Shown here: positions 4,709-10,646 of the stretch, in pieces
Position numbering within the stretch: the first letter of the stretch is position 1
Layout: each line of letters starts with the position of its first letter
NCBI GenBank assembly: GCA_025929595.1
Contig: JAICQA010000058.1
Location: 1-10,646, forward strand
DNA: 10,646 nucleotides
From: Xanthobacteraceae bacterium
GTDB taxonomy: Bacteria > Pseudomonadota > Alphaproteobacteria > Rhizobiales > Xanthobacteraceae
Reading direction: 5' to 3'
The notes under the pieces: generated by a model
Told to the model about the DNA's origin: nothing
Database searches by the model: none
What the model saw: the letters and a program-made list of their open reading frames with translations, nothing else
Program-made: the position numbers and the translations under genes

Positions 4709-7700
4709 ATGGCCCTGAAACCCGTCAGTCTCGACGACAAATACGACCTTTCGAAACGGCACGTGTTCGTCACGGGCTATCAGGCGCTCATCCGCCTGTG
4801 CCTGATGCAGAAAGAACGCGACCGCCTCGCGGGTCTGAACACCGGCGGCTATGTCTCGGGCTATCGCGGATCGCCGCTCGGCGGGCTCGACCAGCAGTTC
4901 ATGCGGGCGAAGCCGTTCCTCGACAAACACGACGTCGTCTTTCAGGCCGGGCTCAACGAAGACCTCGCCGCCACGGCGCTCTGGGGCACGCAGCAGGCGG
5001 AGCTGTTCGGCGAGGGCAAGTTCGATGGCGTGTTCGGCATCTGGTACGGCAAGGGGCCGGGCGTCGACCGCACGGGCGACGTCTTCCGCCACGCCAATCT
5101 CGCCGGCACGTCCAGAAACGGCGGCGTGCTTGCGCTCATGGGCGACGACCATACCGCCGAGTCGTCCACTACCGCGCACCAGACCGAATTCAATTTCGTC
5201 GACCTGAACATTCCGATCCTCAATCCCGCGGGCGTGCAGGAGATCGTCGACTACGGTCTCTATGGCTGGGCGATGTCACGCTATTGCGGCACCTGGGCCG
5301 CGCTCAAATGCGTGCACGAGACGGTGGAGTCGACCGCGATCATCGACGGCAGCCTCGACCGGGTGAAGATCGAATTGCCGACCGACTTCCCGATGCCGGA
5401 AGGCGGCCTTAACATTCGCCTGCGCGATACGATCCTCGGCCAAGAGGCGCGGCTGCATGACTACAAGCGCGATGCGTTGCTCGCTTTTGTGCGCGCGAAC
5501 AAGCTCAACAAGTGGATCACCTCGGGCGGGCGCAATCCGAAGATCGGCATTGCGACCACGGGCAAGTCCTATCTCGATGTGCGGCAGGCGCTCGATGAGC
5601 TTGGCATCGATGAAGTCCGCTGCAACGAGCTTGGCATCCGCTTGTTCAAGATCGCCTGTCCTTATCCTTTGTCGCGTGCGGAGCTCGCAGAATTCGCCAA
5701 GGGCCTCGACCTCATCATCGTCGTCGAGGAAAAGCGCTCGCTCATCGAAGTGCAGGTGCGCGAGGAACTTTACGGAACGCCGAACCAGCCGGTCTGCATC
5801 GGCAAGAAGGACGAGAACGGCGAGTGGCTGTTCCCGATCAAGGGCGCGCTCGATCCGAACGAGATCGCGATCTGCATCGGCGACCGGCTGCTGAAATATG
5901 GCGGCGCGGAGGGGCTTTCCAACCGGGTCGGATACCTGAAGGAAGCGCAGCGCGCGCTCAACGAGGCGCCCGTGATCGCGACGCGCGATCCTTATTTCTG
6001 CGCGGGCTGCCCGCACAATTCATCGACGGTCGTGCCGGACGGCATGCGGGCGTACGCGGGCATCGGCTGCCACTACATGGCGCAGTTCATGGACCGCAAC
6101 ACCCTGGGCTTTACCCAGATGGGCGGCGAGGGCGCGAACTGGATCGGCGAGGCGCCGTTCTCCAAGCGCAAGCACATCTTCCAGAATCTCGGCGACGGCA
6201 CCTACAATCACTCGGGTTATCTCGCCATCCGCGCCGCGATCGCGTCCGGCGCGAACATGACCTACAAGATCCTGTTCAACGACGCGGTCGCAATGACCGG
6301 CGGTCAGAAGAACGACGGCGGGCTCGATGCGCCGATGATCGCGCGGCAGGTCGCCGCCGAAGGGGCGAAGAAAATCGTCGTCGTCTCCGACGAGCCGGGC
6401 AAATATCCGAACAACACCGACTGGCCGAAGGGCCTCACGATCCATCATCGCGACGACCTGCAACAGGTGCAGGCGGGCCTCGCGGAAATCGAGGGCGTCA
6501 CGGTCCTGATCTACGATCAGACCTGTGCTGCCGAAAAGCGCCGCCGCCGCAAGCGCAAGGCGTTCCCCGATCCGGACAAGCGGGTGCTGATCAACGAGCT
6601 GGTGTGCGAAGGCTGCGGCGACTGCGGCGTGCAGTCGAATTGCGTGGCCGTGCAGCCGCTCGAGACCGAATGGGGCCGCAAGCGCGAGATCGACCAGAGC
6701 TCGTGCAACAAGGATTATTCGTGCCTCAAGGGATTCTGCCCGGCGCTCGTGACGGTGCATGGCGCGCAGCCGAAACGCGGCTCGCCCGCGACGCTGCCGC
6801 AGGACCTGCCGGCGCTGCCGGAGCCCGCGGTTGCCAGGATCGAGCACACTTACGGCATCATCGTCACCGGCATCGGCGGCACGGGCGTCGTGACCGTCGG
6901 CGCCATCATCGGCATGGCGGCCAATCTCGACGGCAAGGCTTGCGGCGTCGTGGACATGGCCGGCCTCGCACAGAAGGGCGGGGCGGTGCTCTCTTATATC
7001 CGCGTGGCCGAGAAGCCCGAGCATATCCACGCGATCCGCGTGCCGGCGCGCGGCGCCGACCTCGTGCTCGGCGGCGACATCGTGGTGGCGGGCGGCAAGA
7101 AGGTGCTCGCTGCGATGAAGCCGGGCGCGACCAAGGTGGTCGTCAACACGCATGAACTGCTACCCGGCGCCTTCACCAAGAACGCCGACTATTCGCTGCC
7201 GACCGAGCGCATCAAGCGCGCGCTGATCGAGGCCGCGGGTCGCGATCAGGTGCGCTTCGTCGATGCAACAAGGCTCGCGAACTCGCTGTTCGGCTCGACG
7301 ATCGCGCAGAACATGTTCCTGCTCGGCTACGCCTATCAGCTCGGCGGCCTGCCCGTTTCGGCGGAAGCGATCCTGAGGGCGCTGGAGCTGAACGGCGAGG
7401 CGGTGACGGTGAACCAGACCGCGTTCACCTGGGGCCGGCGCGCGGCGCTCGATCCGGACTATGTGCAGTCGCTCGCCGCACCGCGCGAGGCCGGCACAGA
7501 CGCGCGGCAGCTCTCGCAGTCGCTCGAAGAGACGATCGAGCGGCGCATTGCCTTTTTGACCGCCTATCAGAACGCCGCCTATGCCGACCGCTATCGCGGA
7601 CTTGTCGGCCGCGTGCGGATTGCGGAAGGCGGGCGCGTGCCGGGCAATGAGCGGCTTTCGGAGGCGGTCGCGCGCTATCTGTTCAAGCTGATGGCCTACA

Positions 7701-8191
7701 AGGATGAGTACGAGGTAGCGCGGCTCTATACCGACGGCTCGTTCGCGAAGCAGATCGCGGCAAGCTTCGATGGCGATCTTAAGCTCGAATTCCACCTTGC
7801 GCCGCCGCTATTGGCGAAGCACGACCCGGTCACGGGTCGTCCGCGCAAGATGAATTTCGGCCCATGGATGATGCGGGCCTTCGACTGGCTCGCGCGCTTC
7901 AAATTCCTGCGCGGCACGGTGTTCGATCCGTTCGGCTATTCCGCCGAGCGCAAGACGGAGCGCCGGCTGATCGAGGACTATCGCGCGACGGTCGAGGAAC
8001 TGGTGAAGGCACTTACAGCCGACAACCACGCGCTCGCGGTCGAGATCGCCTCGATCCCCGAGAAAATCCGCGGCTTCGGCCCGGTCAAGGACAAGCACCT
8101 TGCGGCGGCGAAGGCCGAAGAGGCGGCGCTCCTCGCGCGCTTCCGCGCTGGCGAAACGGGCGCGCCGGCTGTTGCGGCGGCAGCGGAGTAG
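4709..8191 (+). CDS. Fused indolepyruvate:ferredoxin oxidoreductase
   Basis: The 1160-residue thiamine-diphosphate enzyme belongs to the family that oxidatively decarboxylates aryl-pyruvates (indolepyruvate, phenylpyruvate) to aryl-acetyl-CoA, passing electrons to ferredoxin or another carrier. The pyrimidine-binding region lies at the N-terminus (NTGGYVSGYRGSPLGGLD from residue 44). The TPP/Mg domain has CAGC at 431-434 and GDGTYNHSG from 495. An Fe-S segment follows with seven cysteines (633, 636, 639, 645, 666, 672, 677). Then comes the gamma-like domain, GIGGTG at 721-726, and a C-terminal DUF6537-like region (about 930-1150) ending in an Ala-rich tail. The alpha, beta-like and gamma parts separate in archaea are thus one chain, the usual proteobacterial form and length. 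ATG 4709 is preferred over the upstream TTG 4670 because GGAGAAGG (4699-4706) lies just ahead. The exact keto-acid substrate is uncertain. Confidence 0.93.
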   Translation: MALKPVSLDDKYDLSKRHVFVTGYQALIRLCLMQKERDRLAGLNTGGYVSGYRGSPLGGLDQQFMRAKPFLDKHDVVFQAGLNEDLAATALWGTQQAELFGEGKFDGVFGIWYGKGPGVDRTGDVFRHANLAGTSRNGGVLALMGDDHTAESSTTAHQTEFNFVDLNIPILNPAGVQEIVDYGLYGWAMSRYCGTWAALKCVHETVESTAIIDGSLDRVKIELPTDFPMPEGGLNIRLRDTILGQEARLHDYKRDALLAFVRANKLNKWITSGGRNPKIGIATTGKSYLDVRQALDELGIDEVRCNELGIRLFKIACPYPLSRAELAEFAKGLDLIIVVEEKRSLIEVQVREELYGTPNQPVCIGKKDENGEWLFPIKGALDPNEIAICIGDRLLKYGGAEGLSNRVGYLKEAQRALNEAPVIATRDPYFCAGCPHNSSTVVPDGMRAYAGIGCHYMAQFMDRNTLGFTQMGGEGANWIGEAPFSKRKHIFQNLGDGTYNHSGYLAIRAAIASGANMTYKILFNDAVAMTGGQKNDGGLDAPMIARQVAAEGAKKIVVVSDEPGKYPNNTDWPKGLTIHHRDDLQQVQAGLAEIEGVTVLIYDQTCAAEKRRRRKRKAFPDPDKRVLINELVCEGCGDCGVQSNCVAVQPLETEWGRKREIDQSSCNKDYSCLKGFCPALVTVHGAQPKRGSPATLPQDLPALPEPAVARIEHTYGIIVTGIGGTGVVTVGAIIGMAANLDGKACGVVDMAGLAQKGGAVLSYIRVAEKPEHIHAIRVPARGADLVLGGDIVVAGGKKVLAAMKPGATKVVVNTHELLPGAFTKNADYSLPTERIKRALIEAAGRDQVRFVDATRLANSLFGSTIAQNMFLLGYAYQLGGLPVSAEAILRALELNGEAVTVNQTAFTWGRRAALDPDYVQSLAAPREAGTDARQLSQSLEETIERRIAFLTAYQNAAYADRYRGLVGRVRIAEGGRVPGNERLSEAVARYLFKLMAYKDEYEVARLYTDGSFAKQIAASFDGDLKLEFHLAPPLLAKHDPVTGRPRKMNFGPWMMRAFDWLARFKFLRGTVFDPFGYSAERKTERRLIEDYRATVEELVKALTADNHALAVEIASIPEKIRGFGPVKDKHLAAAKAEEAALLARFRAGETGAPAVAAAAE

Positions 8192-8218
8192 CATTCAGTC
8201 GCAAGCATTCGTTCCTTC

Positions 8219-8306
8219 ATGGCCGGGCTTGACCCGGCCATCCAGGCGGCGGCTCGGCAACTTCTGGATCACCGGGTCACGCCATGCTCGGCTTCGCCTC
8301 GCATGG
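8219..8306. repeat. Two-hairpin interspersed repeat before regulator gene
   Basis: ATGGCCGGG (8219-8227) pairs perfectly with CCCGGCCAT (8233-8241) over a CTTGA loop. A second hairpin pairs CCATGC (8282-8287) with GCATGG (8301-8306), and TGGATCACCGGGTCACGCC lies between. The pattern (MAGLDPAIQ... DHRVTP when translated) is one I recall as a common non-coding repeat in Bradyrhizobium-type genomes. It extends the regulator's open frame upstream by chance, which is why longer versions of that protein should be treated as artefacts. There is no T-tract, so it is not a clear terminator for the oxidoreductase gene. The rest of 8192-8377 shows nothing else recognisable. Confidence 0.8.
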
Positions 8307-8377
8307 TGATGAGGGTTTTAGGTGCTTGTCGCTGCTGCTACGAGCGTCATACTCGTTCCGACAACGGAATCGACATC

Positions 8378-9052
8378 GTGATCCCGGCCGAGCAACTGAA
8401 AGCCATCGCGCACTGGTCGCGCGAATTGAAGGAAGAAGAGTTCGAGCGCGCGCGCAAAGGGATCGTTACGCGCGCATTCTCGAAGGGTGCCTACGTCTTC
8501 CATGTCGGCGACCGTTTCGAGCAATGGACCGGCGTGATGAGCGGTCTCGCCAGCATCGGCATGGTGTCCGCGAAGGGCAAAGCCACGAGCCTGATCGGCG
8601 TGCCGGCGGGCGGGTGGTTCGGCGAGGGCACGGTCCTGAAGGACGAGCCGCGGCGCTATGACGTCGTCGCGCTGCGCGACACGCAGATGGCGCTGATGAA
8701 CCGCGCCACGTTCCTGTGGCTCAATGAGAACAGCGTCGCCTTCAACCGGTATCTCGTGCGGCAGCTCAACGAGCGGCTCGCGCATTTCATCGCACTGGCG
8801 GAGTATCACCGGCTGCTCGACGCGACGGCGCGCCTCGCGCGCAACATCGCCTGGCTGTTCAACCCGGTGCTCTATCCGCGGCTCGGCATGCATATCGAGA
8901 TCACGCAGGAAGAGATCGGGATGCTGTCGGGCGTGTCGCGCCAGATCGCCAACAAGGCGCTCAAGACTCTCGAAGGCAAAGGGCTGGTGCGGGTCGAGCA
9001 TGGCGGCCTCACCGTGCTCGATCTCGACGGCCTCAGCCGCTACGGTGAGTAA
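8378..9052 (+). CDS. Crp/Fnr-family transcriptional regulator without cysteines
   Basis: The 224-residue product has an N-terminal cyclic-nucleotide-binding-type beta-roll (about residues 25-120, with GAYVFHVGDRFEQWTGV and a GGWFGEGTVLKDEPRRYDVVAL stretch where the ligand-binding cassette lies), a long dimer helix, and a C-terminal winged helix-turn-helix (about 175-200, ITQEEIGMLSGVSRQIANKALKTLE). It contains no cysteine in this form, so it cannot hold an Fnr-type Fe-S cluster; whether it binds cAMP or another ligand is open. GTG 8378 is preferred (GGAA at 8365-8368, spacing of 9): the family usually begins close to this point, and the upstream in-frame ATGs at 8219, 8303 and 8309 lie in a repeat. 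It lies between the oxidoreductase and the acyl-CoA ligase and is a reasonable candidate regulator of either; this is inferred from position only. Confidence 0.85.
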   Translation: MIPAEQLKAIAHWSRELKEEEFERARKGIVTRAFSKGAYVFHVGDRFEQWTGVMSGLASIGMVSAKGKATSLIGVPAGGWFGEGTVLKDEPRRYDVVALRDTQMALMNRATFLWLNENSVAFNRYLVRQLNERLAHFIALAEYHRLLDATARLARNIAWLFNPVLYPRLGMHIEITQEEIGMLSGVSRQIANKALKTLEGKGLVRVEHGGLTVLDLDGLSRYGE

Positions 9053-9230
9053 GAAAGCGCCGTTCCGCGGGCCGAAACATCAAATGGTTGCGATGGCGCG
9101 GCGCTCGCGCAGGCCCGCAACTGTAGCGAACAAGGCGGGGCCGTGTCTGTCAAGTAACCCCCTTGTGGGCCGTCATTTTCGCTGGGAAGCTCTACGATAA
9201 CAGCAAGCCTCGGCAACAGGGGCGGCGAAT

Positions 9231-9247
9231 ATCGGCCAGCGGCCGAT
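9231..9247. promoter_or_regulatory. Perfect 7-bp hairpin/operator next to ligase ribosome site
   Basis: ATCGGCC (9231-9237) and GGCCGAT (9241-9247) are exact inverted arms around AGC, ending 3 bases before the Shine-Dalgarno GGAGG. In RNA this would be a stable hairpin adjacent to the ribosome site; in DNA it could be an operator. Nothing else in 9053-9230 could be assigned. Confidence 0.4.
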
Positions 9248-9250
9248 TTG

Positions 9251-9255
9251 GGAGG
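9251..9255 (+). promoter_or_regulatory. Strong Shine-Dalgarno fixing a TTG start
   Basis: GGAGG is followed after 7 bases by TTG at 9263. No ATG or GTG occupies the position, and the protein family begins its conserved sequence soon after, so this site decides the start of the acyl-CoA ligase. Confidence 0.8.
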
Positions 9256-9262
9256 AACGGGA

Positions 9263-10646
9263 TTGGGCGCCGACACGACGTCGCTCGTCGATACATTTCC
9301 GAAGCTGTTGCTCGTCAACGCAGGCCGCCGCGGCGACCGCCCGGCCATGCGCGAGAAAGAGTACGGCATCTGGAACAGCTGGACCTGGGCGCAGGTGCTC
9401 GACGAGATCCGGCCATTTTCGGTCGGTCTCGCCGAACTTGGCGTGTTGCGCGACGACAAGGTCGCGATCATCGGCGCCAACAAGCCGCGTCTCTACTGGA
9501 CGATGTGCGCCGCGCAGGCGATCGGCGCGATTCCGGTGCCGGTCTATCAGGACTCCGTGGCCGACGAGATGGCCTATGTGCTGGAGCACGCCGGTGCGCG
9601 CATCGCGGTGGTCGAGAACCAGGAGCAGGTGGACAAGCTGCTCTCCATCTCCGACCGGCTGCCGTCGCTCAGCTACATCATCTACGACGAGGAGCGCGGA
9701 CTGCGCGACTACGATCACACGCGCGTCAAGTCGTTCGCGAGCGTGCAGGAGATGGGGCGCGCCGCGTCGGCCAGAGGGCAGAGCTGGGAAAAAGAAATCG
9801 CCCGCGGCAAGGGCTCCGACATCGCCGTCATCCTGTACACGTCAGGCACGACCGGCAAGCCTAAGGGCGTGATGCTCACCTATGAGAGCACCATCGTCAG
9901 CTCGCGCAACGCCAATATTTTCGACAACCTGACCGAGAAGGAAGAAGTGATCGCCTATCTGCCGATGGCCTGGGTCGGCGACCACATCTTCTCCTACGCG
10001 CAATCCTATGTGGCGGGCTTCTGCGTCAATTGCCCGGAGAGCCCGGAGACGGTGGTCGAGGACCGGCGCGAGGTCGGCACGACCTATGCCTTCGCGCCGC
10101 CGCGCATCTACGAAAACCTGCTCACGCTCACCATGGTGCGCATGGAAGACGCGAGCGCATTGAAGCGCCGCATGTTCCACTATTTCATCGACCACGCGCG
10201 CAAATGGGGCGAGAAGATCCTCAACCGCGAGCGCGTGCCGCTGCACGCGCGGCTGATCTATGCGCTCGGCGAGCTGCTGGTCTATGGGCCGCTCAAGAAC
10301 CGGTTCGGGCTGTCGCGCATCCGTGTCGCTTACACCGCGGGCGAGGCGATCGGGCCGGAAATCTTCCGCTTCTATCGCTCGCTCGGCATCAACCTGAAGC
10401 AGCTTTACGGCCAGACCGAAGCGTCGGTGTACATCACGGCGCAGCCGGACGGCGAAATCCACGCCGACACGGTCGGCAAGCCCAATATCGACGTGGAAGT
10501 GAAGATCGCCGACAGCGGCGAGGTGTTGTTCCGCTCGCCGGGCGTCTTTGTCGGCTATTACAAGGACCCGGAGAAGACCGCGGAAACCAAGACCGCCGAC
10601 GGCTGGGTGCATACGGGGGATGCCGGCTTCTTCGATCCGAAGACCG
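9263..10646 (+). CDS. AMP-binding long-chain-type acyl-CoA ligase, 3' end outside window
   Basis: The frame stays open from TTG 9263 to the window end, giving 461 residues; the family is usually about 640-660, so roughly 180-200 C-terminal residues are missing. The enzyme activates a carboxylic acid with ATP to an acyl-AMP and then to an acyl-CoA. Visible motifs are the P-loop-like TSGTTGKPKG (193-202), YGQTEAS with the conserved Glu386 (from 382), and GWVHTGD (447-453) with the ribose-binding Asp453. The N-terminus (DTFPKLLLVNAGRRGDRPAMREKEYGIWNSWTW) resembles FadD15-like ligases that, as I recall, often sit beside branched-chain-amino-acid-type ABC transporter genes in alpha- and betaproteobacteria; such genes may follow downstream. 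Acid specificity (long-chain, aryl or other) cannot be read here. The start is supported by GGAGG at 9251-9255. Confidence 0.92.
   Translation, partial: MGADTTSLVDTFPKLLLVNAGRRGDRPAMREKEYGIWNSWTWAQVLDEIRPFSVGLAELGVLRDDKVAIIGANKPRLYWTMCAAQAIGAIPVPVYQDSVADEMAYVLEHAGARIAVVENQEQVDKLLSISDRLPSLSYIIYDEERGLRDYDHTRVKSFASVQEMGRAASARGQSWEKEIARGKGSDIAVILYTSGTTGKPKGVMLTYESTIVSSRNANIFDNLTEKEEVIAYLPMAWVGDHIFSYAQSYVAGFCVNCPESPETVVEDRREVGTTYAFAPPRIYENLLTLTMVRMEDASALKRRMFHYFIDHARKWGEKILNRERVPLHARLIYALGELLVYGPLKNRFGLSRIRVAYTAGEAIGPEIFRFYRSLGINLKQLYGQTEASVYITAQPDGEIHADTVGKPNIDVEVKIADSGEVLFRSPGVFVGYYKDPEKTAETKTADGWVHTGDAGFFDPKT

Noticed and set aside
6020..7153. Minus-strand open frame of 377 codons opposite the oxidoreductase
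   Set aside because: Low-complexity His/Arg/Asp composition and no domain or ribosome site; a shadow of the opposite strand.
5824..7155. Long alternate + frame of 443 codons inside the oxidoreductase gene
   Set aside because: The product is Arg/Gly-rich without motifs, while the overlapping frame carries all the family's catalytic and Fe-S motifs.
9079..9096. ATCAA-like half site that might be an Fnr/FixK box
   Set aside because: The order and spacing of half sites do not match TTGAT-N4-ATCAA, and the right half is interrupted.
9130..9166. ACAAGG / CCTTGT inverted arms 25 bases apart in the gap before the ligase
   Set aside because: Only six bases per arm over a long loop in GC-rich DNA; chance is likely and there is no supporting feature.

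Overview
The window looks like a chromosomal segment of an alphaproteobacterium, probably Hyphomicrobiales (the Bradyrhizobium / Rhodopseudomonas / Xanthobacteraceae neighbourhood). This rests on the high GC content with strong G/C third-position bias, on several palindromic interspersed repeats of types I recall as common in that order, and on the gene families. It is inferred from style and family memory, not from a database search. All genes lie on the + strand and are tightly spaced. No gene-free stretch exceeds about 230 bases, and I see no RNA genes, insertion sequences, phage genes or CRISPR.

Region 1 (1-1669) is a putative metal-handling pair. It holds the 3' part of an exported DUF1007 protein with a canonical EF-hand loop, followed by a NicO-type nickel/cobalt transporter with a 13-histidine cytosolic or periplasmic loop. 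A perfectly folded palindromic repeat lies at the very beginning of the transporter gene, so that it either encodes part of the N-terminus or supplies the start codon. Region 2 (1677-4482), after a second and interleaved palindromic repeat, holds a TRAP transporter small subunit (DctQ type), a large subunit (DctM type) and a short-chain dehydrogenase, in an apparent operon. No TRAP solute-binding protein gene is present here.

Region 3 (4483-10646) is a probable aryl-pyruvate / acyl-CoA module. It holds a 1160-residue fused indolepyruvate:ferredoxin oxidoreductase, a cysteine-free Crp/Fnr-family regulator, and a long-chain-type AMP-binding acyl-CoA ligase that runs off the window. The oxidoreductase would make aryl-acetyl-CoA from aryl-pyruvates, and the ligase would activate a carboxylic acid to its CoA ester. 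The two may therefore feed the same CoA-thioester pool, with the Crp/Fnr protein as a local regulator; that link is inference. A perfect 16-bp palindrome upstream of the oxidoreductase and a compact hairpin just ahead of the ligase's ribosome binding site are the best candidate control sites.

I find no evidence for a wholly new system such as defence, retron or biosynthetic genes. The most interesting signals are the three different structured repeats placed at gene starts and boundaries, and the unexplained palindromes controlling region 3.
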